Assembly (NCBI GenBank): GCA_965153355.1
Contig: OZ231126.1
Location: forward strand, 29,946,001 to 30,010,000
DNA length: 64,000 nt
Direction of reading: 5' to 3'
Source: Flaccisagitta enflata
Lineage: Eukaryota; Chaetognatha; Sagittoidea; Aphragmophora
The position numbers and the translations under genes were made by a program. The notes below the pieces were generated by a model. That model had not been told where the DNA came from. It worked only from the letters and a program-made list of their open reading frames with translations, and did not search any database. Shown one piece after another: positions 22,537-33,389 of the stretch; the first letter of the stretch is position 1, and each line of letters begins with the position of its first letter.

Positions 22537-23716
22537 ATGGCGGCCGCGCGTAACGACGACACCGTCTCGACTGCTTCAACGTCATCTCGTGTATCCCACT
22601 TCGGTTTGAATCAGTGTCCGAGGTCGGATCGTTTGCGCGCAATGAGGAACGACATCACTGCGGAAATGGAAGGATGCCGGCGCCTTTTCGACGCCGTCGC
22701 CACTTGCACCGAAGGGACGAACGACTTCGACGACGCCGCCTGTGAATCAGATGGCGCTCGACACGGCCTTCGGGATATGGTGTACGACTTTATATCATAC
22801 GCAAGGCAGATGGCGCGACTCGATGCCCGGCGACCCTCTTCGATTCGCGGCGTCCACTCTGCGTCGAACCGGCGCGAATGGGATTCCATGCGTTTCTTCG
22901 ATCGTGAAAACTATCCAGAGGGTTTTCCTTCCAACGCCGACATCGTCAACGCAGTGAATAACGACATCGGGAATCGTAAAAGACCCGTCAATGAATTCTC
23001 ATGGAACAGTCTCCCAACTGACACTCACGCCGCCCGTGACAATGTTAATGGCGCTCCAACTCCAAGGATGCGAACGTCGTCGCCAAACCCCGACGGATCC
23101 GAGTACTTGCCACTTCCGGCCCCTCGACATGGTGCGCAATCTCCAACTGGCGGTCAATTCTTAAATCTGCCGCCGATCCAAAGAGGAGATGCCGTCAATC
23201 AGTGGGTCTCAGATTTGGTCTCGGAAATCGAACCTGCGCGTGCGTCTCCGACGGAGCAAGCTGACGACATGCTTGCGGATCTCGACGACGCCGATGCTCT
23301 CGCAAGAGGTCGTGGGGTCATCAACGGATTGACGCCGCAGGAGAGGGCGAGGCGACGCTTTATCAACAGGAGTGCGGAGAGAGACAGATGGGGTAGACAG
23401 CTGGAGGAGGAAATGCGACAAGGCCGTCGGCTAATAGACGATATGCAGCAGCAACAACGGGAGGAGGAGCAGCGACAGCAACAGGAGCAACAGCAGCAGC
23501 ATCAATTGCAGATGCAGCAGCAACAACTCCAACAGCAACGTCAAATCCACCGACCACAGGAGCAGCAGCAAACGATGGCTCAACGGCAGCAGCAAGAGCT
23601 GTTGCAGCAGCAGCAGTTGCAGCAACTCCAACAATTTCGTCAACAAGATCAACATCAGATCCTGCAGCCGGCGCCACAACATGTGGCTCAACAACAGCAA
23701 CAAGACGATCAACAGC

Positions 23717-23747
<31 letters not shown>

Positions 23748-25026
23748 ACAACAAGAGCTGCAACAACGTCAACCGGCAACGCAGCCGCAGGAACAACAAC
23801 AACAGCGGAAAAATGATGCAGGAGAACGTATGCAACAGCAACTGCAGCAACAACAGCAACCTTCCGCCGCGATCCCAGCGGTGGTAGTGGATCCTCCAGC
23901 GTCAAATGATCATCCTGTCGAAAGCATGAATGTTAGTGAGGAGACAGAAGAAGCGAGACAGCAACGCCTTGCAGAACAACGACTGCGCATGATGGCTGAA
24001 GGTGAAGGTGGTGGTGCAGCAACAGCCCCAAAGGTGCCGATCGCGGTGCCATTGGGATTCCAACAGCGGAGCTCATCACAAGAAGACAAAGAGTTATACG
24101 ACAGAATGTGTAACTTTCGCCAGCAGCAGCAGCGAGATGAAGATAGAAGGGCAGGAGTGTTCAACAATGCGGCAGAGATGCAACGAAGACATTGGAATAG
24201 CCTGAACGACGGCGGCATTGGTGGAGCTTTAGAGCAGCGAGATGTGAAGCTTAGACAACTGTCTGAGCTGGACAAGCAGCAGCCGCAGCATCCGTCAAAG
24301 GACCGTCGATCTATTTTCAATTTGAACTTGCAGCAACGTCATGTGCAGCCAGTGGAAACATCCGTCAAGCAGCCGATGCAGCAGCAGCAACATGTGGAGC
24401 AGCAGCAGCAGCAAGGACAGCGACAGCATCAACTGCAGCAGCAGAATGAGCAGCAACAGCATCCTGACCAGCAGCAGCAGCTTCAACATCAACAGTGGCA
24501 GCAGCAACGGTTTCAACAACAGCAACAGCATCAGTATCAGCATCATCAAACTCCAGCAGCAACGATTCTCCCTACCGCACCGGAAGTGATCTTCGAGAAG
24601 CAGATTGGTTCTGCTAGAAGGGAGACTGGTCTTCCCCATCAAGAGGAAAAGGTCTTCAACACAGCCGGAAGCGGAGGTGATGCAACGGAGGCGATGCGCA
24701 GGAGGCAGAGGCAGGAGGCCGCTGACGCGAAGTTGGCACAGCAGCTGCAAGATAAGGAGAGAAGAAAAGTCGCTCCCAAGAAGACAACGAGTGGATTGCA
24801 GCCGAAGGCGCCAAAAGTAGCGCAAGCGCCTCTAGCAACGCCTCAAGCGGAAGTCATCCAGCAGAATCAACGTTTGCAGCAAGAAGTGGATAGTTTGAAG
24901 ATGCAGATTCAGCAGAGAGACTTTGACCTTGCCGCAGCGAGAGCAGAAGAAAAACAACGAAAGAGGAACAACAACAGCGACAGTACGTCCGCCAAGATTT
25001 TGATGCTCCCGATTCCATCAAGATGA
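22537..25026 (+). CDS. Glutamine-rich gag-like protein, 829 residues
   Basis: The ORF starts 62 bp after the 5' LTR. Residues 1-300 are mixed and charged with no motif I recognise. Residues about 304-445 and 609-672 are very rich in glutamine, encoded by mixed CAG and CAA codons, so length variation has been limited at the DNA level. Residues about 770-820 look like a coiled coil (QRLQQEVDSLKMQIQQRDFD). Its position just inside the LTR says gag. It presumably forms or scaffolds the particle in the cytoplasm, but such a long polyQ region is not part of the BEL/Pao gag proteins I know. It ends at a TGA, and the next gag segment is in another frame, so either a frameshift joins them or one base has been lost. 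Confidence 0.75.
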
Positions 25027-25039
25027 TCGTCAACAACAA

Positions 25040-25550
25040 ATGAATCAGCAAGAAGAAGTTGGGTGGAGTATAAAAACCACCAAAAAGAGATCTCCGGTAA
25101 AGTCGGGGGTCAATACGCTTTGCCCAACAACCCCAGCGTATCATCAGGTGGAGCTTCATCAAGTAGCTCGTCAACCGGAAGTCCACGTTCAGATGCCCAA
25201 TAATCCGGCTCTGGATATGTTCTTGGAGAGGGCGGCGTACAACGATTATATGCGAGCAAGGGAGGTCGGCCTCAAAGCATTGGAGAGAGCAAGACCTGAG
25301 AAGCCTCTGCAGGAGCTTTCATCCACCGATTTCATGATGTGGAAGAGGAAGTTCAAAGATGCTGAAAAGTATGAAGGCTTGACGCAAATGGACATTTTAT
25401 CGGAATTGCCTAAGTGGTTTGCTGGTCCGGCAAAGGAGATCATTGAAACTGCGACGATTGATGCAACTGAAGCGACAGCAAGAGGAGAGATTGACGACGC
25501 CTTCGCAAAATGGACGTCGTCTTTATGGCAAGGCGCTGCAACATTGCGGC
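25040..25550 (+). pseudogene. Gag segment with BEL/Pao-like (DUF1759-like) region, frameshifted
   Basis: From 25040 a frame carries a region (containing FMMWKRKFKDAEKYEGLTQM and LPKWFAGPAKEIIE) that resembles the capsid-side gag region of BEL/Pao elements. Around 25515-25580 the coding signal moves to a second frame (RRCNIAALFNEIVAEA) and then to the frame of the zinc-knuckle ORF. Two small indels within about 70 bp would explain this. The nominal frame runs on to 25684, but I end the segment where the coding signal leaves it. The break could be a mutation in the element or a sequencing error; the sequence alone cannot tell. Confidence 0.65.
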
Positions 25551-25559
25551 GCTGTTCAA

Positions 25560-26276
25560 CGAAATCGTCGCGGAGGCAAGATCCAGTCGGCCGACCATGC
25601 AAGGCATTTCAATTTGTCTGCAAGGTTGCAAAAGGCAAAGAAGATTGCGAGGACCTGTGGAGAAGTGCAACACTGCTATCGTGACGAGCTGCTGCAGGAA
25701 ATCCTCAATAAGAGGGTCCCTCATCTTGCAGATAAATTCTGGGAAAAGCAACATGAAGCAGCCCAAAATGGACAATTATTTTCATTCGACAACTTGGTCA
25801 ACATGATCGAGACATGGGCGGTGATTCAGCGCAACAAAGGCGCAAGCTGCAAAACAGCATCAGTGGCAGCAGTCGCAACTACAGAAAAAGAAGCGCCATC
25901 ATCATATGGGGATGCTTTGACCAATGGCAAGCAAAAGATGCAGTCGACGGACCGCTGCAACGTCTGCAGTGGAATGCATCAAACAGAAGAGTGTCATCAG
26001 CTGTTAGAGTTGGAAGTGGACGCGAGAGTTCAGAAGATCATGTCTCGTCGTCTGTGCTTCCACTGCCTCGCGCCAGGACACAACGCCAAAGGATGTGCGA
26101 ACAGACCAACTTGCCAGATCTGCAAGAAGCGGCATGCCACGATTCTCCACGGGCGCACCTACAAGAAAGAAGAAATCAACAAGTCAGAGGATGCGGCTGC
26201 AGCAGCACCAACAGCTCCGTCGACGGCGGAGACAGCCAATCCTACGGAAGTGATCTCTTCTAACGTCACGGCATGA
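25560..26276 (+). CDS. Gag C-terminal segment with three zinc knuckles
   Basis: The frame includes an alpha-helical part (KFWEKQHEAAQNGQLF) followed by three Cys/His knuckles: CNVCSGMHQTEEC, CFHCLAPGHNAKGC (CX2CX4HX4C) and CQICKKRHATILH. A set of three such knuckles just before the protease is typical of BEL/Pao elements and binds RNA or nucleic-acid intermediates in the particle. The frame (nominal start 25419) ends at TGA 26274-26276, followed by C. After that TGA the same frame continues without interruption into the protease ORF, so gag and pol are separated only by this stop. Confidence 0.75.
   Translation, partial: RNRRGGKIQSADHARHFNLSARLQKAKKIARTCGEVQHCYRDELLQEILNKRVPHLADKFWEKQHEAAQNGQLFSFDNLVNMIETWAVIQRNKGASCKTASVAAVATTEKEAPSSYGDALTNGKQKMQSTDRCNVCSGMHQTEECHQLLELEVDARVQKIMSRRLCFHCLAPGHNAKGCANRPTCQICKKRHATILHGRTYKKEEINKSEDAAAAAPTAPSTAETANPTEVISSNVTA
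26274..26276 (+). other. In-frame UGA between gag and pol
   Basis: TGA followed by CTGG. The frame is open on both sides, from the zinc knuckles to the protease. UGA followed by C is a known leaky context, so read-through is possible; a nonsense mutation is equally possible. Confidence 0.4.
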
Positions 26277-26342
26277 CTGGCGGCGACGGCAACGTCGCGG
26301 TCCGTCTCTTCATTCGACGACGTTGTCCGTCCGATTGTTCCA

Positions 26343-28061
26343 GTGACTATCATAAACAATTCTTCGGGTGCGCAGAGGACGATTTACGCTATGATCGACT
26401 CAGGCGCTGATCGCGACGTGATCAGTACCAATGTCATTCGCAGTCTTCTGATTCCAACAAAAACAGTGCAAATGACGGTGATTACCGTGGGAAGTCATGT
26501 TGTTGAGGATCGTTTCATCGCATCATTCACTATGCAATCGGTCGACGAGGAATATGTCGTCGACGTCAACGACGCATTGGTGGGTGATTTGTTAACGAGT
26601 GAACGCGACATTCCTCCTTTTCTCCGCGACCTATCTGACCAACCTCACGTCGAAAGCATAAAATTTCCAGAAGCTGAAGGCGGTGTGATGATGATCATCG
26701 GAGCGGCGCATGCGGATGCCGCCGTCGCTCAAGAAATCCGCCGAGGGCCTTCAGGATCTTTGACTTGCTTCAGATGTCTATTCGGTTGGACTGTATGTGG
26801 AAAAACGGGCAAGAGAGGACGAGATATTGCATCGATCAACGCTATCGCGACGGATGACCGTGTCCTCAACGACAACATCGATCGCATCCTCGACAATCGC
26901 GTCCTCAACAGCAACATTGACCGCATCTTCTACCATGACTTTGCATCATCAATCGTCTCGCAAGAGGAGATGGGTGATTCCCTTGAAAATGTCAGAGCGT
27001 GCAAAATGTTAGAGGAAAAGACATATTTTTGCCCAATTGCAGCAGAGGATCTTCTTCCTAAACCGGAAGTGGCGCAAGACGTCTTGGAGGAGGCGCGCAA
27101 ACAGCTCGTCAAGTCAATGCAGCGGCAACATTGTTCCGACGTTTTCGAACAATTGGAGTTGGGAAAAGCCTTTAAACCAAAAGGCCGTCGTGACTTCGTC
27201 ATCAAGGGTGAGGATGTGCTAAAGTTGAACCCTTTCGTCGATGACGACGGCGTCCTTCGCGTCGGCAGCCGATTGGAGAATGCCGACATCACACGTGACG
27301 CTAAATTTCCCTTCATCCTTCCGCCAAAAGACGAGAATGTGAAATCATTAATTCGCCATTATCATCATAATGATTTTCACGTGGGTGCAGAGCATACATT
27401 GTGCCAATTACGCCAATTTGTGTGGATTACAAAAGGTCTTCAGGCTGTCAAGAGCGTCGTCAACACGTGCTTCAGATGCCAGAAGAACTTGAAAAAGAAC
27501 GCGAATCAGCGAATGGCCAAGCTTCCGTCAAAGCGTCATCTTGCTTCCATCTCTATTGGCGCCATCCTCCACGTCGATGCCTTCAACACTGCTGTCGTCG
27601 AAGGTGAAGGAATTCTCAATCGCCGTCCTCTAACAGCGCTCAGCGGTGATCCAAATGATTCTGAGGCCCTCACACCGAATCATATCCTCAATCCATCAAC
27701 ATCCGGTCACGCCCCTCTGGATCTGGCGCAACAAGGCGTCAACTCTGACGCCGACTCAGCGAAGATTCAATGGAGGCGTGCGCAATCGCGGGTGGATGTG
27801 TTTTGGAAATCGTGGAGGGTCGAATATTTGGCGCTTCTTCACGCGCAAAGCAAATGGTCGAGATCCGAGAGAGACTTTGCGGTCGATAACATGGTCGTCG
27901 TCATGGACGAAACGCTGCCTCGTCACAATTGGAGTTTAGGACGCGTCATGGGTGTCGAAGGTTCATCAGCTCATGTCCGGAGAGCTTATCCTCGACGCCA
28001 AGATGAAAAGATCGTGACGAAAGACCGCACAAGGCGTCTGCGGCTGGAATTGGATTCATAA
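26343..28061 (+). CDS. Pol remnant: protease, integrase zinc-binding, DUF5641; no RT or integrase core
   Basis: The 572-codon frame begins with a retropepsin-like aspartic protease (AMIDSGADRDVIS, catalytic D-S-G at residues 19-21). About residue 147 it has FGWTVCGKT, the element that precedes reverse transcriptase in BEL/Pao. It then passes straight to the integrase N-terminal part (LNPFVDDDGVLRVGSRLEN, about 295) and an HX..HX..CX2C zinc-binding motif ending CFRCQK (about 339-381). Near residue 405 it jumps to the end of the integrase core (EGILNRRPLTALSGDPND) and on to a DUF5641-like C-terminus (about 476-550, FWKSWRVEYLALLHAQSKW). The reverse transcriptase/RNase H block and the D,D,E core are absent, yet the frame is unbroken across both junctions. 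It cannot transpose by itself; it may use proteins of a complete relative. Confidence 0.82.
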   Translation: MTIINNSSGAQRTIYAMIDSGADRDVISTNVIRSLLIPTKTVQMTVITVGSHVVEDRFIASFTMQSVDEEYVVDVNDALVGDLLTSERDIPPFLRDLSDQPHVESIKFPEAEGGVMMIIGAAHADAAVAQEIRRGPSGSLTCFRCLFGWTVCGKTGKRGRDIASINAIATDDRVLNDNIDRILDNRVLNSNIDRIFYHDFASSIVSQEEMGDSLENVRACKMLEEKTYFCPIAAEDLLPKPEVAQDVLEEARKQLVKSMQRQHCSDVFEQLELGKAFKPKGRRDFVIKGEDVLKLNPFVDDDGVLRVGSRLENADITRDAKFPFILPPKDENVKSLIRHYHHNDFHVGAEHTLCQLRQFVWITKGLQAVKSVVNTCFRCQKNLKKNANQRMAKLPSKRHLASISIGAILHVDAFNTAVVEGEGILNRRPLTALSGDPNDSEALTPNHILNPSTSGHAPLDLAQQGVNSDADSAKIQWRRAQSRVDVFWKSWRVEYLALLHAQSKWSRSERDFAVDNMVVVMDETLPRHNWSLGRVMGVEGSSAHVRRAYPRRQDEKIVTKDRTRRLRLELDS

Positions 28062-29140
28062 AAAACGCTAAGTTTTGAGAGAGAGAGAGAAAAGGCGCAT
28101 GGGCCTGTCCATTAGTAACTATAGATATGAGTGATTGAAACTCTGACTTGTTATATTTACAAAGAGTTGTTATTATTCATATTTGGTTCTGATTATCCAT
28201 GCTTTCATCTTTCCTCTTGTCAATTATGTTATCCATTTCCACTCACACATCAAAACACTGATTCATTCGCTCTGTCTATATGTACATATTATTGTGCCAA
28301 AATCCGTTCTTACCATTATCAGTTCGCGATAACGAACATTTCAAGCTTCCGCTGACAACGTTATTCCATCTACGAAGTCAGTCTACATCTTGAAGTCGCT
28401 CGTCGGAGTCAAGATGTCACGTCAGCATCCGGCTCCTCCTGCGCCTTTCGATGCGGTCGCCGTTGACGACATCATTTATCGCCTTTCGCCCACGGATTGA
28501 CGAGGTGTTGGAGCTTCCGGAATGACCCGCTCGTCTCTGTAATGGAGAAGGCGCAGGTGATGTGGTCGTTCCATGATGCTTACTAATTTTTTTTTTTTTT
28601 TGCTTTTACTGATTCGTTTTTATATATAGTTAGTAATTTATTTAATTTTATCTTGTTTTGTTTGGTTCCTTGGAACATGTAAATTTTGTTGTGTTTGTTT
28701 TAGACATGGTCTTTTTAGTCATTATTACGAATACTTTCGTATGACATGTTTTAGTAGTATGCCCCTACTCATTATTTTCCACTCTTAAGTCAAATCCCAG
28801 GCTTGAGTGCTCCAAGGCCCGTTCCTTTTCCCCCTCTTCCTTAACTTTTACAGAACAGGTGCCTCAACTCGTCGCCGCCTGTCTCCATCCGCGTCATCGT
28901 GATCGAAAATTTGCTGGTGGTGGATCCTTTCCGGACGGGAATCATCTCTCGTGCAGACGTCGATCTGTTGATAGTTAGGGTGGGGATGTAAGAGGCGGTG
29001 GACGGGGGGGAGGGGCGGGGGCTGTGTCTATGTAAATTTTTTTTTAAGGAAGGTAGTATCGGTTTTTTAGTAGGGTTTCCCCGACTGGAAACTAGGTGTC
29101 GGATTTTTGAAATTCGTGAAATTCCAAAAATGGGGCAGAA
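28062..29140 (+). other. 3' untranslated part of the LTR element
   Basis: About 1.08 kb between pol and the 3' LTR, with a short (GA)n and a T-run at about 28589. Around 28412-28500 short coding-like frames (ATGTCACGTCAGCATCC) suggest a decayed ORF, but I cannot identify it as env. The polypurine tract is at its end. Confidence 0.5.
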
Positions 29141-30053
29141 TGTTAGAAATGTATGTCCGTCCGTTTCTTAAGTATGTGTGCTTTTGTTTCTTTTGCGTGC
29201 TTTGGCTTTTTTTCTTTCTCTATTGTTCAATGCCAGCGTCTTTTGTTTCTCGCCACTTTTTATATTGAACGCTAGATGGGTAACCATATGGTTGCGCCTT
29301 GTATTTTGTGCCATTTGTTTTTATTACGTAGGCATACATACGTAACTCGTCTTTCGTATCATCCAATTTTTGGATTGATTGATTTTATTTATTTGCGGCA
29401 TTGCTTCCTAAAGTGATTGATTGATTTTTCGTGATTGATTGAATGTGCCCTTGGAATTTACTAATTTCAATAATCTCTCATCTTTTTATTGCAGATAAAC
29501 TTATGAACGGACAATTAACGTTAATTTGACTTCGACAGACTGTGGGTTGAAACCAACGAAAGTGGGCCTAAAAGTAAGTTTTTAGACGCGTCTTTGCTTT
29601 TATTAACGTTGTTTTTATCTTGTCTTCCGGTCTGTTATTTTTGTCTTTTGCCCTTTTGCATTTTTATCGCCGGATTTAGTATGGTTTTTATCGCTTGCCC
29701 GATCAGCTTACTATGGGGATGATATGGATGAATCTAATGGGATAGGCCGGGGCAGGGGCAGGTATTATCAGGTGGCATGGGCTCTGAAGAAGATGAACAT
29801 GTTGTCATGTGCTGTTTCTGTCCTTTATTGTGTCCTGTCTCGATTTCATGTTATCTTTTGCGTTTGCTGATCAAAATTAACGCCCACTTTCCCTTTCATT
29901 TTTCCCCCTCTCTTCAGTTGTTGAAATTTTTATGGAATAAACGAGACGATCGCCTTCCTATTTTCCAATCGGCCAACTTTCTTTCACCACAAGTCGTCAG
30001 TCAGATAGACGCTCATAGACAGTGCCAGTTGAAACTCGTGGGCGTAATTTATA
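29141..30053 (+). repeat. 3' LTR
   Basis: The 913-bp partner of the 5' LTR, differing by a handful of positions. It is followed directly by GTGAC at 30054-30058. Confidence 0.9.
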
Positions 30054-30058
30054 GTGAC

Positions 30059-30485
30059 GTTTCAGACCAGTAGTTGTTTTATCAGTTAGTAATGCGTCGG
30101 ACCATTAGTTTGTTTATCAAGTAATAATGCATCAGACCATGAGCTGGTAAATCAAATAATAATAACACGCTGTTGTACAAGTTGAACGGACTAATTGGAT
30201 TGATTTTCATATCACGTGTTTACTTGTTTACATATCATTACAAAATCGTAAATATGCTCATTTTTTTAATTGAAGAGGGAAATTCGTCTTTTGTAATTTG
30301 TTCCTTGATATCAACTTCACGTGACTCTTTTACTCGCTGTGTCAGGCGGTCCGTCAGTTTATCCTTTAGGCCCGTCTATCTTTTTCTTTTTTTAACATAA
30401 TAGCGTTAAGGGTGTTTTATTTTTAGGGGATATAGGTAGTTTATTCTTTGCCACAGTGCACCTACCCTTTTTTAAAGTTCTTTTT
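30059..30485. repeat. Target-site tandem words and a family A-like scrap
   Basis: TCAGACCAGTAGTTG, TCGGACCATTAGTTTG and TCAGACCATGAGCTGG recur every 30-37 bp at 30061-30165. At 30310-30360, CACGTGACTCTTTTACTCGC and GGCGGTCCGTCAG look like part of family A. Confidence 0.5.
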
Positions 30486-30677
30486 CAGGGGTGTATATAA
30501 TTGAGTCGCCTTTGATTTTTTTTCCCTGTTTTGCGTCGTGTCGCATTTTAAAATCTATGATTATCTTCCCCAGAGTGAAACAGTGAAACAGTGTAGTTAA
30601 GGTTTCAATAGAGTTGAATTGTCTTTTACTAATCATTATTTATGATTTGGTACTGCCAAAAGATATATCTTCTTTTT
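30486..30677 (-). mobile_element. hAT-like MITE, family C copy 3, truncated
   Basis: CAGGGGTGTATATAATTGAGTCGCC is the best-preserved family C terminus. The internal AAAATCTATGATTATCTTCCCC and TAGTTAAGGTTT...TTTACTAATCATTATTTATGAT match copies 1 and 2 inverted. It stops at a T-run and abuts a family A-like end (CCCGGCCACCCGCACGCGA). Confidence 0.7.
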
Positions 30678-31030
30678 TGCCCGGCCACCCGCACGCGATC
30701 GAGGCATCCAAAAATCCGTCCATGCTGTTTAAACACATTTCATTTTCTGAGGAGACTCTTTCTATTCCAAAGATGGCGTACGTGTACTTTGTGTTGATTG
30801 AATAGGCCCAGCATTTACGAGCCTTCCTCCTTTTAACATCCTTCCATCATCCTTTTATAGCTCGTCGAGGAATCATTCTCTTTACAATTCCCCCCCCCCC
30901 TTCCCCGCCCTCTTTTATTTCAAATCCCAAAAATAGTCTTCCATAATGCACAGCAAATTATTCTGCTATACTACATAAACACATCATCTCCTTAGTCCTT
31001 CCATTCCAAAACTATTCTGCATTGCCTTCA
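30678..31030. other. No supported gene
   Basis: Apart from a C-run at 30889-30900, nothing is recognised. Confidence 0.4.
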
Positions 31031-31044
31031 ATGGGCACGCATCT

Positions 31045-31048
<4 letters not shown>

Positions 31049-31119
<71 letters not shown>
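31049..31119. repeat. (CT)n microsatellite
   Basis: About 70 bp of pure CT. Confidence 0.95.
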
Positions 31120-31122
<3 letters not shown>

Positions 31123-31129
31123 CCAATTC

Positions 31130-31725
31130 TAAATATAACATGCATTTGCATTCAGGGAGGCGTCTTCTGTCCTCCACTAACAGTTCAGATACTTCACACA
31201 GTGTTCCTATTCAAAACTTCAAAGAACTTTATTAGAAAAAGTATCTAGAACCGTGCCTACCTGCCCACTTGATCATTTCCACAAATGATACATCAAGATG
31301 TTCATGAGTGCTCCACCCTCTGTTTAGCCCCCCCACCTTCACTCCACAATTCACAAATGATCTGCACTGAAGCCTTTTATGTTTGTTCCAGATTTCATGG
31401 CATCCTGCCAGAGCCTGCGCCCATTGGACCTCATGGAATCGTCACCCAGCACTCTCTACCTCCGTCCCAAACCCACTCACCCTAATCTAAACATAGTATG
31501 CATTGATGTTCATGAAGGCATCAACACATACTCTTTCTCTCTCAACTTCGCTCAGCCTTAAAACTAATTCTAAATTCCTATTCATTGGGGCGTCACCTCC
31601 GCATTCTTTACATCATTCTACCCTTACCACATACCCTTATCTACACATGTTCATAAGGGTATCCCCACAGCATTCCTCCCATTCTCACTCACCCTTATCT
31701 AAACATGGGGGCGTCATCTTGCGCC
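31130..31725. repeat. Highly diverged tandem repeat, about 50-80 bp period
   Basis: Words CTCACCCTTATCTAAACATG, CTCACCCTAATCTAAACATA, ACATGTTCATAAGGG and GATGTTCATGAAGGCATC recur in the same order with varying spacing. This accounts for the weak open frames here. Confidence 0.55.
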
Positions 31726-32595
31726 CTTCCCGGAAGAGAATGGCGCCATTTCTCCTGATCACGTGATCGAGAAACAAAGCGAAAGCACGTTTCAAATAAT
31801 CTTCCGAATAACATGAGCACGCAATTGTGCATGAGCTTAATACTAAATAGGTATTTGTGTCTGTGCGATCTTTGTGTTTGTGATTTTGATTGTCTTCGTG
31901 TTTGTGATTGTTTTTCATTAATGTTTCTGTTTGTGTTAAAGACTGTTTCATCTGTGGGTGTGTGACAGTGTTATTGTGTGCGTCAGATTTATGCCAGTCT
32001 TGAGAGAGTGCAGAGCGAGCTCCCCATGTCAGAACAAAGGATTCCAAATTGTTTACTGCTCAGTCCAAGGCAAAGGACACCCGCTATCAATGATGTTCGT
32101 GAGCGGTCTTATGTCTTAACTTAAACACGGAATCTTCTTCCCACAAATAGCTCAAAGAGGTGATAAAGGGGCAACCAAAGCACAGAAAGATGAATTTGAC
32201 AAAAATGGCGCAAAAACCAAATGTGCCCGTATCTTAAATTTCATGTATGCATAAATGATTGATTCATTCTATAGAAAACAAGGCCAATAAGGTGCGCCAT
32301 GTGATACATCAAATGTTTGCATTACTGACAGACCAACGACCAACCAACTGATCGATAGACACAGTCAGTTATACAGGTGAGTTGGCGCACTTCAAAAATC
32401 GTTGTAAGCGTTTAATTGAAATGCTCCTTACAAATTTCAACGAGATTTGATATGTCTTCACATTCATCATCTTTGGAACTGCCTCATAAAAGAATGTTTT
32501 CATTTCCCTGAATAGACTTATTGTCAAATCAACCTTGTTTCGGCATAATGAGATTATCGTGGACGGTTGGGCAGGCTGGGCTGCCCAACCCCCCT
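31726..32595. other. No supported gene
   Basis: A TGTTTGTGAT-rich patch at 31850-31970 is low complexity. At 32280-32370, AACAAGGCCAATAAGG and ACCAACGACCAACCAACTG may be a very decayed family A copy. Confidence 0.4.
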
Positions 32596-32598
32596 TAC

Positions 32599-32602
32599 AC
32601 AC

Positions 32603-32682
<80 letters not shown>
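32599..32682. repeat. (CA)n microsatellite
   Basis: About 84 bp of nearly pure CA. Confidence 0.95.
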
Positions 32683-32684
<2 letters not shown>

Positions 32685-33380
32685 GCAACGATGGTATCTA
32701 AGATGCATATTTTCACAGTTCACACTTTCCGACTCATGACTAATGGATCAACAGACTGACTAACGGACTGACCCACAAATAGGTGGACCAACAGATGGCC
32801 CAATAGTAGTCATGAAATTTTCAGCTAAAAACGCATAGCACCAGTGAAAGAAACAGATAAGTGAATGAGGGGCTGACTTTACTTGCTGTGTGCAGGAGGG
32901 CAATACTCAGTTCCATGTGAAACGTCAAGCGCTTTTGAGTTTTAAATAAGTACTATTATCATAAACTCCTCAACAATCAAGAAACAGCAGCTTGTTATCC
33001 TCTGCAGCTGCCCCTAACGCTGCTGTCGCAATAATTCCCGATGTTCATATGTTTTTTTGTGTTTTCTGCCTTGTTCCTATAGAGGGCTGCTAAGACAGAG
33101 AGCAAGAGGAAAGCTAAAGAACACTTTTTGCTAGTAATTTTTTTGTTGATGATAACTAACACAAAAAAGACCCAGGCACTTGGCGATTTTCGATATAACA
33201 AGGTCAAATGGACGTCTAAACCAAAAGTTAAGACAGCTTGTGACACCTTGAGGTGGCCTGTAACCTGGAATTCTTGCTATATTGGATGCCAACCAATAGA
33301 CAGACAAAGCCTCTTATAAAGTCACCAGTACGCGCTTAAAAAGGGATGAGCGACAGTCTACAGATTGTTATCACAAAGTG
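32683..33380. other. No supported gene
   Basis: No credible exon or repeat seen. Confidence 0.4.
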
Positions 33381-33389
33381 AAACGGCGT

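Larger units (their letters stand above)
21561..30053 (+). mobile_element. BEL/Pao-type LTR retrotransposon derivative, 8.5 kb
   Basis: Two near-identical LTRs (914 and 913 bp) in direct orientation are flanked by GTGAC. Between them lie a glutamine-rich gag, a gag segment with a BEL/Pao-like domain and three zinc knuckles, and a pol frame with protease, integrase zinc-binding and DUF5641-like parts. The order protease, integrase, DUF5641 is typical of BEL/Pao. Reverse transcriptase, RNase H and the integrase catalytic core are missing. The coding part also has frame changes and one in-frame TGA. I see no canonical tRNA primer site (no TGG) in the first 40 nt after the left LTR. The purine-rich AAAAATGGGGCAGAA just before 29141 is the likely polypurine tract. 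Confidence 0.88.

Noticed and set aside
28412-28500. env-like ORF in the LTR element 3' region
   Set aside because: Only short broken frames without transmembrane or cleavage features.
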